Positions 13,720-25,325 of a DNA stretch of 64,000 nt are shown here, one piece after another (the first letter of the stretch is position 1; every line of letters starts with the position of its first letter). The notes below the pieces were generated by a model, which saw nothing but the letters and a program-made list of their open reading frames with translations, made no database searches and was not told the DNA's origin. Source of the stretch: Arenicola marina. Taxonomy: Eukaryota > Annelida > Polychaeta > Arenicolidae. The stretch lies in contig OZ025255.1 in the NCBI GenBank assembly GCA_964019135.1, positions 20,375,708 to 20,439,707 of the forward strand, written 5' to 3'. Made by a program: the position numbers and the translations under genes.

Positions 13720-14190
13720 ACTCGGATCCTAGGGGTCCAATTTGGACTAAATTGCGCTTTCAGCGAGCAATTTGGGCCCACTACAGCTTTCAGTGGGCAA
13801 TTTGGGCTGGAACGCCTTCAGGTATCGACTCCCAAATTCATCAAGAGTCGCGGAACAGACATCGTCGGGCAAGGTTCGTCGATGGGCGATGTAGGTCAAA
13901 GGTTATGGTCACAAGATTTGTGTTTAAAAAACAGCCCACAGAGCGCTATGTAGCTTCGATACGTTTAATAACGAATGGGCGACGCTTCGTGTCTACAACT
14001 GGTAAAGGGTGGTCAAGTTAGTCCCAAAACCCCCATTTTCGACTTTCATCTCAAATAGTTAGCCCAAATTGTTCCTTTAAAGGCGTTGTTGAGCCCAATT
14101 TTCCCACTGAAGGCCTCATGTAGCCCAAATTGAGCGGTAGCCACTCGCTCAATATCGACGCTATCGATTTGGGACTGATTGCAATCTAGG
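13720..14190. repeat. Imperfect inverted repeat, foldback-like
   Basis: The left arm (about 13765-13815: CAATTTGGGC, CTTTCAGTGGGC, AATTTGGGCT, ACGCCTT) reappears reverse-complemented at about 14055-14130 (AGCCCAAATTG, AAAGGCGTT, CCCACTGAAGGCC). Each arm also has an internal short tandem of the AATTTGGGC motif. About 250 bp separate the arms. It fits a decayed foldback or MITE-type element; no transposase frame was seen. Confidence 0.5.
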
Positions 14191-15910
14191 GGAACAAGTC
14201 GAAATTTGTTGTATACAATAGGTAAAAAGTACTTCTGTCAGCAAGCCTCAGCCTCCGGCTGATTTCGGCTCTTGTTATCTTTTGCAAAGAGCACAATACT
14301 ATGCGATGAAAGCCAATCTCTCCCTCTCTCAATACTATTTCTGAAGAAATGCATGACTAATTAATTTGACTAATTAATATATTTAGATATATATAAAATA
14401 TTGTCCTTCTGGTATAGAAAACTCCATCAATTAATCACAAATTATATGTTAACCGATAAGTCCGGAAATCGTATCTTGTAGAGATATGTCAGTAAAAATA
14501 TTCCAACGTCAAAGTCAGAAAAGGACAATTAAATCCCATTCTGTGACTGCGTGAAATACCAGTAAAACATAAGGATAGTTTCTAGACAGAGAAGTTACAA
14601 TCCCACCTACACCGGATTCAGCCCTAGACCACCGCTCGGCATACCCAAAGACCCTTGGTCACTGACCCGACAGTGTATTTCAATTTTCTCATCCCGCAGA
14701 CACTTCCTCGAAAAGGCTTTGCCAAATTTGACGTATCCAATTTGATGATAGTCAGATCTTCAGGTCGTTTTGTCCTTGACGGCGCTTCGAACGGCATAAT
14801 AGAGCTGTTTTTAGACTAATTGCGAATTAATTAGAAAGGTATCACTAAAGAGCCCCGTCTTTTGGACGCGGGAGCTTTTCCCGCTCCAGGCAAGGCTTCT
14901 TTGTCTTCCCGCCAAAGCTGAAGAAATGTCGTCTGCAGACGGCGTCGCGCGACTTGGGGTTTTATTTCACGGGCCTGCTGGTGTAGACATGATTGATGGC
15001 ATCCCTAAAAGACCGTCCTCCCTCACCCTCCCATACTCCCCCCACCCCACAACTCCTTCCTCCCGCACCTCGACAACCTCCCCTCCAATCCCCCCCTCGT
15101 AACCAACACCCTACCCCCATACCCTCTGCCCCTCCCAACCCCTCCCTCCTGACCCCCCATCTATCCCCTCCTCACCCTCACCCCCCCATACCCTTTGCCC
15201 CACTTCCTGCTGCGCCAGCCCTCCACCCCCCCCCCCCTCCCTTCCATCCCCAGGGCAAAATGCTCGGAATCTTGTTGGCCGAATGAAGAAGTAAGAACCC
15301 TCCTAACTGGGCCCGGGGTGGCCTAATGACGTTATAAAAACCATTACGAAAATTAGGGTCGATACTGTAGTAGGAATAGAGAGCGACACCTTCCGGAGAG
15401 ACGCAAGTCATTAGGGGACGGTCGGCGCTGCTTTAGAGAGCACCACGTGACCGAGGTGACGTCACTGTGCCGGAATCCGTCACTGTGCCGGAATCCGTCA
15501 CTGTCTCCAGTCTCCCGCCGTCCATCCACACGTCACTTCCGCCCTTGAACAACCGCCACCATCATTAGGCCTAATATTAATATGAAGCGATGGTCCCTGC
15601 GTCGTAAATACAAGATGGCGGTTGTGTTATGTCAAATAATCTGCAAGCATATAGATCTATATAATTATGCCTGGCACTGGGGGATCAAAGTGCCCTCGCG
15701 CCGTGAATCTTCCTGTGTCTTGTATCATAGATTAGGACCTAGTTTGTCTAGTTAATTATGATATACCATGCACTGATCAAACCGATTCTTCCCTGCTCCA
15801 TCCTGTGACCGGGGCGCGATGAGGGGCTGGTGATGGTGGGAAGGAAAGGGCGGGGGAGGGGGGAGGGGGGGGGGGTGCGTTAGATATCCCTTTCCCCAAT
15901 CTCGGCGAGT
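14191..15910. other. Non-coding stretch, C-rich at 15010-15250
   Basis: The C-rich block gives low-complexity proline frames. A short direct repeat of GTGCCGGAATCCGTCACT occurs at about 15468-15505. No gene was recognised. Confidence 0.5.
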
Positions 15911-16045
15911 GTTCAGCCCCGCTACAGCCTTGTCTGTGGTCCATGTCCTTGTTGGCAAAGAGTACGGCGTTACCGCGGGGGACATGGCTTTACTCTCCCT
16001 TCCTTCTCTCATTGACGCGATATAACCAACCAACCATTGCCAGCC
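15911..16045 (+). mobile_element. tRNA-derived SINE fragment (same family as 35587-35843)
   Basis: This stretch matches the body of the SINE at 35587-35843 when that element is read on its own strand. Shared pieces are CAAAGAGTA, ACATGGCTTTACTCTCC against its ATGGCTCCACTCTCC, CCTTCCTTCTC, CATTGACGCGATA and an AACCAACCAACCAT tail. Only the box B side of the tRNA-like head (near GTTCAGCCCC) is left, so it is 5' truncated or rearranged. Confidence 0.6.
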
Positions 16046-16313
16046 CATCAATGTTTGTGCGTTCAGACGTAACCGGCACCCTGGCACCCTGGCACCCTGG
16101 CACCCGACGCCGCGAGGCCATGCGACCACCCACACACACGCTCCATCCCCACCCATCACCCCCTCCCCCCCCCACTCCTCCCCATCGGACGACTAGGTTT
16201 CCAAGAAGCTCGTGAACCTAAGGAAAAAGGGGATTTCCGTTCATAAACAATCTACTTGTTGCTTCACTTCTTGACCAGCAGTGGTTGGAGCGGATGTCGT
16301 TTGTTTTGTGCAG

Positions 16314-16360
16314 GACAGGTCGTCCACGCCGAATGTTTCTCTGGATCACCCGGGCCGCCA
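16314..16360 (+). CDS. Candidate 47-nt exon at the edge of the donor-type minisatellite
   Basis: A good 3' splice site (TTTGTTTTGTGCAG at 16300-16313) precedes 47 bases and then GTGAGTG at 16361. Frame 1 would read DRSSTPNVSLDHPGR, frame 2 TGRPRRMFLWITRA; both are open and I recognise neither. The last 30 exon bases plus the first intron bases make the unit of the array that follows. The base before GT is A, not the usual G, which weakens the donor. It may be an exon of the receptor's missing 5' part, of another gene, or chance. Confidence 0.25.
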
Positions 16361-17866
16361 GTGAGTGAATCCTGCTGAATGTCTCTCTGGATCGCACGTG
16401 CCGCCAGTGAGTGAATCCTACTGAATGTCGCTCTGGATCACCCGGGCCGCCAGTGAGTGAATCCTGCTGAACGACTATGGAGTACCCTGGCCACCAGTGA
16501 GTGAATCCTGCTGAATGTATCTATGGATCACCCGGGCCGCCAGTGAGTGAATCCTGCTGAATGACTATGGATCACCCGGGCCGCCAGTAAGTGAATCCTG
16601 CTAAATGTATCTATGGATCTCCCGGGCCGCCAGTAAGTGAATCCTGCTGAATGTTTCTATGGATCACCCGGGCCGCCAGTGAGTGAATCCTGCTGAACGT
16701 TTCTATGGATCACCCGGGCCGCCAGTAAGTGAATCCTGCTGAATGTATCTATGGATCACCCGGGCCGCCAGTGAGTGAATTCTGCTGAATGTATCTATGG
16801 ATCACCCGGGCCGCCAGTGAGTGAATTCTGCTGAATGTATCTATGGATCACCCGGGCCGCCAGTAAGTGAATCCTGCTGAATGTATCTATGGATCACCCG
16901 GGCCGCCAGTGAGTGAATCCTGCTGAATGTATCTCTGGATCACCCGGGCCGCCAGTCAGTGAATCCTGCTGAATGACTATGGATCACCTGGGCCGCCAGC
17001 GAGTGAATCCTGCTGAATGACAATGGAGCACCCGGGCCGCCAGTGAGTGAATCCTGCTGAATGTATCTATGGATCACCCGGGCCGCCAGTGAGTGAATCC
17101 TGCTAAATGACTCTCTGGATCACCCGGGCCGCCAGTAAGTGAATCCTGCTGAATGTATCTATGGATCACCCGGGCCGCCAGTAAGTGAATCCTGCTGAAT
17201 GACTATGGATCACCCGGGCCGCCAGTGAATGAATCCTGCTGAATGTATCTATGGATCACCCGGGCCACCAGTGAGTGAATCCTGCTGAATGTATCTATGG
17301 ATCACCCGGGCCGCCAGTGAGTGAATCCTGCTAAATGACTCTCTGGATCACCCGGGCCGCCAGTAAGTGAATCCTGCTGAATGTATCTATGGATCACACG
17401 GGCCGCCAGTAAGTGAATCCTGCTGAATGACTATGGATCACCCGGGCCACCAGTGAGTGAATCCTGCTGAATGTATCTATGGATCACCCGGGCCGCCAGT
17501 GAGTGAATCCTGCTAAAGGTCTATCTGGATCACCCGGGCCGCCAGTGAGTGAATCCTGCTGAATGTATCTATGGATCACCCGGGCCGCCAGTGAGTGAAT
17601 CCTGCTGAATGTATCTCTGGATCACCCGGGCCGCCAGTGAGTGAATCTTGCTAAAGGTCTCTCTGGATCACCCGGGCCACCAGTAAGTGAATCCTGCTGA
17701 ATGTATCTATGGAGCACCCGGGCCACCAGTGAGTGAATCCTGCTGAATGACTATGGATCACCCGGGCCACTAGTGAGTGAATCCTGCTGAATGTATCTCT
17801 GGATCACCCGGGCCGCCAGTGAGTGAATCCTGCTGAATGTCTCTCTGGATCACCCGCTCCGCTAAT
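16331..17866. repeat. 46-bp minisatellite repeating a 5' splice-site-like motif (about 34 units)
   Basis: Tandem units of 46 bp (43 bp in variants that carry ATGACTAT) share GGATCACCCGGGCCGCCAGT followed by GAGTGAATCCTGCTGAATG. Nearly every unit holds GTGAGT or GTAAGT just after CGCCA, i.e. a 5' splice-site-like word once per unit, with the R position varying as functional donors allow. Units differ at few positions, mostly in the spacer (GTATCTAT, GTTTCTAT, GACTAT). The first unit is continuous with a candidate exon at 16314-16360. The CCCGGG core also makes the array CpG-rich. Confidence 0.9.
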
Positions 17867-20825
17867 GAATCCGTGTTCAAGTGGTGTCGATGTGTCTAAT
17901 AACGATATCTGAGTAAGTTTTTATTTAATTGTGTCACGTATTGACACAATAGAGAGCGAACTTTTCACCGCAAGTGGCACTTGATTCGATCAATTATCTG
18001 AAAGGCGCCTGCCTTTCATTGCAACCGTAAAGTATTGGAAATGATGTTATCCTCACTGATAACCCGACACCTTGCAAGAGTATTTATTGACTAGTTGTAA
18101 CAGACCCCCCCCCCCACCCGCTCCTCCTCGCCCTGCCCACTCTACACTCTACACCCATTCAAAGGCCAAGAATTATTGCTTTTCCTTCTTTCCAGTTTCT
18201 CATCTGGAACCTTTTGTCGCTCACCCCTTCGTACATATGTCTTGGGGGAATGAACCTTCCCCCATCCAGGGCCCTTCCCCCCATCCCGGGCCCTTCCCCC
18301 CATCCCTTATCGCCCAGGTATGGGACCAAACGGTCAGAACTTGATTACGCAGCGGTTATAAAGATGCCGAGGGGCTCAGCCTGCCTTGTAGCAGATAGCA
18401 CCCAATAGTCGGCCGTGGATGCGAGCAACTCCCGCGAGATGTTGGCGTGAAGTTTTATCGCAGTAATGCGGTCGGCTGGTGCTGCTTGTCCCTTCCTTCC
18501 TAAAACCCGGAATTCCCGCCTGCATGGTTACCGGAAGTAATAATTGAAGGAGGAAGCTATAAAACGAATTGGAAAGCGTCTGGGGGCGACGGATGGAACT
18601 ACTTACAGGGTGAGGACTGCTGCGGGCCTCTGGGAATTCACTGTTTAAACAAACTCTGCTTTGTTTTTCATCTCTCTACTCGCGTATTCTGCTGTTTAAT
18701 AAATAAACTATGGAGAATAATAACTCTCAACGTTTAAATGTCTTTGATGAATAGATTCTCTTTACGGTTTTCCTATGATTAATACAGTAAGTAAGATTTA
18801 CCCATCGCCAAACATCTGCTGCCACAATTATAAAGGCTTTCATCCGCGAGAAGATTTCAGGGACTAACCACCTGACCTGGATTAAGTCAAAAGTCCTCGA
18901 CAGTGTCTCGTATGTTATCTATTAACGGCGTTTCGGTCCTAAAACTGTTCTGCTATTTGAGAAGACCCAACTGGTTTCTCAAATAACCCGTGTTATTTGG
19001 AATGGAACATTCTGAGGCCTACTGAAAATAGTGGAAGATGGGCCACCGAATCAGTAATTTGTATTTCTTCTATTTAATTGTTATTATTTATCTATTTCGC
19101 CAGTCGGGGAATGTCTAAAAAAGTTTCCCGTCTGGTTATTACAATATATCAGCATAAGCCAAAATAATGCAAGGGGGCAGCTATGTGGATATCACTTTAA
19201 CAAATACTGGATTACCCTTTAGCTAGGGTAGTAATTTTTATTTCTTCGATCTAATTGTTATTATTTCTTATCTTAACGGCCTGCCCAGCTATCTATTGCA
19301 CCAGTCAGGGAAATTCTTAAAAAGTTTCCAGTCTGCTGGTTGTTTAATTATAACGGCACATTAGATCGCGATTGGAAATGCATGGTTGAAAGCAAATAAT
19401 CATATAACACTCATACATTTAATGAAATCACTGAGAAGTTTATTTTGACGTCTTTGTGCCAACCACTATTTGTTGGATAAACAGGACTGCAACTTTTGGA
19501 ACAAATTTCCAACCCTGAGTCTAGTATTTATATGATAAATTATTTCTTCTACATATTTATATATGCATATATAGGTCGAGCCTATGTTATAGACCAGAAA
19601 TAATAATAATAAACATTTAAATATCATAAATATTTTAATATAAGAAATATTTACATTCAAGAAATATGGACAAGATATATATATGGATAAAAAATATATA
19701 TATTATTATATATATATAATAAATATGATTATGAAGGATCCAGGGGGGTCTGTCCTCTTGTTAAAGCAATATCCACCTGCACCCCCCCCCCCACCCCCCT
19801 CTTTTCCCGCTACTAACACATGCTGAGGCGTGGCCGGTATTTCCTGATCACCCACCCTCCTTGTCTTTATTTTTAATGTATCATAAATTGCATTTAAAAT
19901 TCAGTGCTATATACAGCTTACATATACAGGGAACTGTAGTGTTTCTATTGACTGAAATCCTTCATTGGGTGTAATAACTCACCTTAGTTCATATATTATG
20001 TATCATTTATATGTAACTTATATATGTACCATAGTATTGCGCCGAGGTGGCTTTGAAAGAAATATACATTTAGAGCTACCAGTAAATATATAGGATTTTC
20101 CCCAACAGACCCTGTCTTTTAGGTTTAGAAGCAAAAATGCATCCATTTTGTGACAATTAATGTTGTATTTTAATATAACAGCCTCCACTGGATCAGTAAT
20201 TCTTGTTTGTAATATTTCACTCTTTGTTCTGTCCATCTACTCCACCCAACCTGTCCTGTCCAGGATTATGAATAAGTTAGTGAAAACATTGTTATTTGGC
20301 AGTACACACGTTTCTTTTTGAAAAAAAAACAGTTTATTATAGTATATATATCTATATCCGTATTGTTGTACAAGAAAGAACAATTCTTTAGAGCACATCA
20401 AGCTATCAAAGACAATGTAGATTAGCTTAATGAAACAATTCTCAAGCCAAATAAATGATTACCGCTTCCTCGGCGCGTTAATTACCCTTGTACGAAACTA
20501 AATATGACCACGTGGTTTAAAATCTTTCCTCTTTGTCCCTCTTTTGCCCCTCTTTTCCCCCTTTTCTTCCTCTTTTTCCACTTTTCCCCCCTTTCGTAGA
20601 GAACTATACGCCCCAGCTTGACTTGTACTGACTGCATATTACTCTCTAACCGCGCTTCAGTACCGAACCGTTTGGTGACTTTGTGCTTTGTCTGGTAGTT
20701 GGGCGTTGTAGCACATATGTCCCGTGCTGGTTCCCGCCAAAATAAACGTCAAGATAAGAGTCCTCCCCCCGCCCCCACCCTCTGCCCCACCTAAAGTCTG
20801 TGGCCCGCTGTAAAGATGTTATACG
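17867..20825. other. Non-coding stretch, C-rich tracts and AT-rich blocks
   Basis: A short inverted repeat (ATTGTGTCA / TGACACAAT near 17936-17950) follows the array. C-rich tracts lie at 18103-18135, 18250-18305 and 19778-19800, and AT-rich sequence dominates 19500-20400. Two related segments at about 19055-19150 and 19225-19345 (TAATTGTTATTATTT, GTTTCCxGTCTG) look like an old internal duplication. No exon was recognised. Confidence 0.5.
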
Positions 20826-21121
20826 AGGGGGGTGGAGGGGATACGCCCTCTGAATCGCGAATCCCCAAGAATTACGAGGAGCAATATCGAATCTCCAAGA
20901 TTATTTAAATCTGGGCGCGAAAAAAAACGCCTTAATGATGATATCGCGAATATCGAGGAATTCGCAGACTGCTATAACGGATCGCGGTAAATAAGGAGGG
21001 GGTCTTCGCGTTGCACCAGGAATTGTACGGATAACGATCCTCAAAAATTGCCACCAGCTAATCGCGAATCTCCAAGAATTCCTGGGTGCCAATCGCGGAG
21101 ATCGAAAAAGGTATTCCCCCC
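20826..21121. mobile_element. MITE-like dispersed repeat C, copy 1
   Basis: About 300 bp shared with 50505-50804 in the same orientation. Shared blocks include GGGCGCGAAAAAAAACGCC, GATATCGCGAATATCGAG, GAATTGTACGGATAACGATC and CCAATCGCGGAGAT. The ends are short inverted motifs (GGGGATAC at the left, GTATTCCCC at the right). Inside, CGAATCTCCAAGA-like words recur three times. No coding capacity is visible, so it is non-autonomous if it is a transposon. Confidence 0.65.
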
Positions 21122-21321
21122 CCCCTCCCTCTTATACCGTTGTATGTTATCATCAATAAGTTTATGTGATGACCATTAGGGGCCCGATCCCTACCGCCAC
21201 CTCCAACAATCCAAAACCACATTTGTTGTGCCCCTAGACAGACCCATCGCCTCTAGACTGGGTAGGTTTTGTCTTTCATATTAAGCGATGTATCGGAAAT
21301 CCGCATTCGGTTGTGGAAAGG

Positions 21322-21740
21322 AAGTGAGAGATCGAGCGAGAGATATAGAGGAAGGTGGACGGGGGGAGGGGTGAGGAGAAGGGAGGGACAGAGAGAGAGA
21401 GAGAGAGAGAGATCTGGGTGAGGGAGAAGGGGGAGAGGGATAGTAGGGCGGTGGGAGATATAGGGAGGATGGGAATGGGGAGGGGGAGGTGGAGCGGGAG
21501 GGATGAAGCCAAGGGGCTGACATAGAGAGACAGAGGGTGAGGGGCAGAGACAAAGGGGGTATAGGGGAAGGGGGAGGGGGAGGGGGGACGACGAGAAAGA
21601 AGAGTCAGAGATAGATAGTACGGATGGTGCGGCGGAGATAGGTATAGGGGGGGGGAGACGGGGAGGGGAGGGGGAGGGATGAGGAGGAGGGAGGGACAGA
21701 GAGATGGAGGCTGAGGCGGCAGACAAAGAGAGACAGTACG
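21322..21740. repeat. Long purine (GA/GGA) tract on the + strand
   Basis: About 400 bp are almost entirely A and G on +, with a pure GA run near 21388-21411 and many AGGGGGAG blocks. The matching - strand frames (serine/proline/leucine rich, up to 246 codons) are composition artefacts. Homopurine tracts of this length can adopt triplex (H-DNA) structure. Confidence 0.8.
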
Positions 21741-22721
21741 GACGTCGCGGCGGAGAGCGAGGATACCGACACAGAGTTAACCTGCAACAAAACAAAGCAA
21801 ATGTTAAGGAAAACTTGTTTGCCGACGGCAGTGTCACGTGACCAGTCAAAAAGACCAGCGTTCCATGGCCGAAGATAACCTTTCCTGCGGGTGTCGTTAG
21901 GAGACAAAGTCGACAAACGTGAAAACGTGTGACGTGCTGAATAAAAAATCCTTGTGTCTGAGGATAATGACCTCTTTCAAGATTTAACAGCAATTAGGTC
22001 GTTAAAACACCGAGAGGTGAATATTGAAGGATATATATATATATATATTACACGCATTGTATGGCTTGTAGGCCTAAAAAGCAGCTTAAAAGTCTCTGTA
22101 ACTTAGTAAAAAATTTCCATTTTAATGTTTTTTCTTCCATAAGCTGTGTAAGCGTTCGGTACAAGAATAATTACCTGTCACCGTGGTGATATCAAGTGCA
22201 CAGAAAGGTTTGTGGGAGATTCGATTGGTGTTGTTATTCTCTTCGCGTATTTTGCGACTATTGTACCCACGAACCTAGCTCCGTTAGTTCTCATTTCGCA
22301 ACTCCAATTCCCAAATTAAACATGTGTTAAAAACTGAGAAACTAAATTATTTTGAAATTTCATGGAAAATCTATTTGTGGAACACAGTCGATCGGCGCCA
22401 TAAGCCAAACAAGTCACATTATGAAGATGTTTTTTAGAGCTTTTAGGGAGAATCATTAGGAATATTCATTGTTGGCCATTGTGGCATTGCGATGGAAAGC
22501 CCATTAGTGTTGGCGTGCGAGAGACCCTCTGTAACCCGTCATTGACCACGAAATAATGGAGGAAACCTCACTGAGCTGATATTGTGACTGGGTGCAGGAC
22601 GAGTAGCGATGGACATCGGGTCTCACAAGAAAAATAAGTTCTTTTGGCACAGTTGGCCAGCACCATATGGGGCCCCCGGCTTGGCGGGCGGGCGTGCACC
22701 CCGTGTCCAGATGTCCCGGGG
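21741..22721. other. Non-coding stretch up to the second gap
   Basis: Mixed sequence with a TA microsatellite at 22030-22048. No recognisable exon. Confidence 0.5.
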
Positions 22722-22921
22722 NNNNNNNNNNNNNNNNNNNNNNNNNNNNNNNNNNNNNNNNNNNNNNNNNNNNNNNNNNNNNNNNNNNNNNNNNNNNNNN
22801 NNNNNNNNNNNNNNNNNNNNNNNNNNNNNNNNNNNNNNNNNNNNNNNNNNNNNNNNNNNNNNNNNNNNNNNNNNNNNNNNNNNNNNNNNNNNNNNNNNNN
22901 NNNNNNNNNNNNNNNNNNNNN
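22722..22921. other. Assembly gap (200 N)
   Basis: A second run of exactly 200 N, again next to GC-rich sequence (CCCGGGG on the left). True size unknown. Confidence 0.99.
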
Positions 22922-24675
22922 TCGATCGATGGGGGGGTAAATGTTATTCCATATTTCGGTGGCGAGACCGCGAACAAAAATAACCAAATGTTGTAATTGT
23001 GGATGTTCATAATTAGGTCAGTGTATCGAGCTTAGACGGGGAAGGGTTTCAGCGGCATTCAGAGGCAGGCGCATTCACATGGGACAGATCGGCGGTTACA
23101 TGGGCGGATCCAGGGGGGGGGGGGATCAAGTGGGTCCGGACCCCCCGCTTTTTGAGTAAGAATGCGCAAGTTTAGGCCTTCTGAGGCGTAGACCCCCCCC
23201 CCCACCCTCTTTTTTTAAGAAGAACGCTATTTCTGCCATAACACCCCCCCCCCCCCAACTCCCCCCTAGTGGATTCCCTGGTCGCAAGTTCAAAGCCCCG
23301 CCCCCCAGTAGATCCCCTGTTTTGGAGGAAGAACTCTATCTGATACGTGACTCCCCCGCTCCGGTCGCAATTTTCAATGCCCCCCCCCCCCCCCCCCCCC
23401 CTCCGACCCACCTATTTAAAATTTGAACCATTGATCGTAAGGTTGTGCATTTGTTTTCGACATCAATTATTTTTCTAAAAAAATGTTACCGTAGTCGGTT
23501 TCTTGCTGAAAATGTTTCGACCCGAATCTGCTGTTCTACGATTAACCGGAAGAATAGTTGCCACGTGGCCTCGCGGATTCACAGGGTGGAAGACAGATGC
23601 GATCGAGGCGCCACCCGGCGGCGGGTGTGAACAACACTCCCACCTGTTCTGCCGGCTCTGCAGCAGTTGTTTGTTGTCAGACGTCGATGTTAAACCCAGA
23701 GACACGAGTCAACTTAAGTGGCACATGACGAACTTGGTTCTCGTCAATAGTAATTACCCTGGCGGTAATGAAGGGATGATTACAGCCACAAGAAACACTC
23801 AGCAATATGTACTTATTGCCCTGGCAGTGAAAAGAAGAATCAAACGGATCAAAAATCTGCATGTTTGTCTGTCTGACTGTCTGTCTGCTTCATTCCATAC
23901 AAAGCAAGAAAAGCTGTTGCTCAACAACAGAAGACACTCCTTCCCCCACCTTCCCGGGGCTTGACCTTGAATCAAGTGGTGGAGGATCCCTTAGTGGTGA
24001 CGAGAGCTTGTCCCTATCTACCCGGCAGCCCCACCAGGAAGTGCTACATGCGTGAACTGCCTTCCAACATCCGGGTTTCTCGAGCTATAACCCACACGTC
24101 GTATGCAGCATCTACGTAACATACGTATGCCGCGCGCGGATTGGTCCCTTCAGTCACGTGTCAGTCACGTGTCATTAGGAGGGTCTTCCATAATTATGGT
24201 TTTGTCGAAGGCCGCTAGGTGGCGCATCTGGTACCCCCTTCCTCCCCACCCCTGTCACTGTCCATAACCTGATTTTTCCGGAAGCTTTTTTTCGTCCACC
24301 TTTGCCCTGCTGATGAGGAGGACTAGTGCCGCCATCTGTCGCCCGAAGGGTGAGTCGTGAGCCAATCAAGTCAAGGACAATATGGCCGACGTGCGGACCA
24401 AAGGTTTCCCGCCAAACATTGGCGGAATTCCATTACGGGGGTAAGTTAGCGGCACTATTGGCTTACTGGCCTTCCATGTGTAAGGTCTCCCGTCTCGGGG
24501 CTTCAACCAATGGACACGCCCCTTCCCGTGGTTACTGGCATATGTCGCTGTAAGGTCTGTCGGCTATCCCGGCGGGCACCACGTGTACATAGACACAATA
24601 ACCCTGTAATATTGGAATGTGGCATGAATGTGGGATAAATTCGCTTCAAAATTGAAATTCATGGCGTGTAATTTA
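22922..24675. other. Non-coding stretch with many homopolymer C/G runs
   Basis: Runs of 9 to 20 G or C occur at about 23116, 23193, 23246 and 23382; these are hard to sequence and their lengths are unreliable. The 153-codon frame at 23503-23964 on + has no recognised domain. CACGTG words cluster at 24155-24170 (GTCACGTGTCAGTCACGTG). Confidence 0.45.
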
Positions 24676-25325
24676 CATTGATTCATGGCTGTATAGGGCG
24701 ACCCCAGCCTACGGGGTATTCACATTGATTCATGACTTCATAGGAAGGCCCCCAGCCTATGGGAGATTCACATAGATTCATGACTGTATAGTGCGGCCCC
24801 AGTCCATAGGTGATTCAGTGACACAAAGATTCATGACTTCATAGGACGGCCCCAGGCTATGGGTGATTCACATAGATTCATGGCTGTGTAGGGCGGCCCC
24901 AGCCTGTGGGTGATTCACAAAGATTCATGGTTGTATATGTCGACACCATCTTATGGGTGATTCAGATAGATTCATGTTTGTGTAGGGCGGCCCCCAGCCT
25001 ATGGGTGATTCAAGTAGATTCATGGCTGTATAGGGCAGCCCCAGCCTATGGGTGATTCACATAGATTCATGGTTGTATAGGTCGGCCCCAGTTTATGGGT
25101 GATTCAGGTAGATTCATGGTTGTGTAGGGCAGCCCCAGCCTATGGGTGATTCACATAGATTCATGATTGTATAAGGCGACCCCAGCCTATGGTTGATTCA
25201 CATAGATTCATGGTTGTATAAGGCGGCCCCCAACCTATGGGTGATTCACATAGCTTTATGGTTGCATAGGGCGGCCCCAGCCTATAGGTGATTCACATAG
25301 ATTCATGGCTGTATAGGGCGGGACC
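24676..25325. repeat. 47-bp minisatellite (about 14 units)
   Basis: Units share GATTCATGGxTGTATAGGGC and GGCCCCAGCCTATGGGTGAT. Divergence between units is moderate, higher than in the arrays at 30.3 kb and 52 kb, which suggests an older array. No splice-like word recurs. Confidence 0.85.

Noticed and set aside
16331-17866. CRISPR-like array (regular repeats with short variable spacers)
   Set aside because: Repeat and spacer vary together as one 46-bp unit, and the sequence is plainly eukaryotic; a minisatellite.
21253-21993. 246-codon - strand frame rich in Ser, Pro and Leu
   Set aside because: Complement of a purine tract; low-complexity artefact.
23503-23964. 153-codon + frame
   Set aside because: No domain, overlaps other open frames, no splice context.
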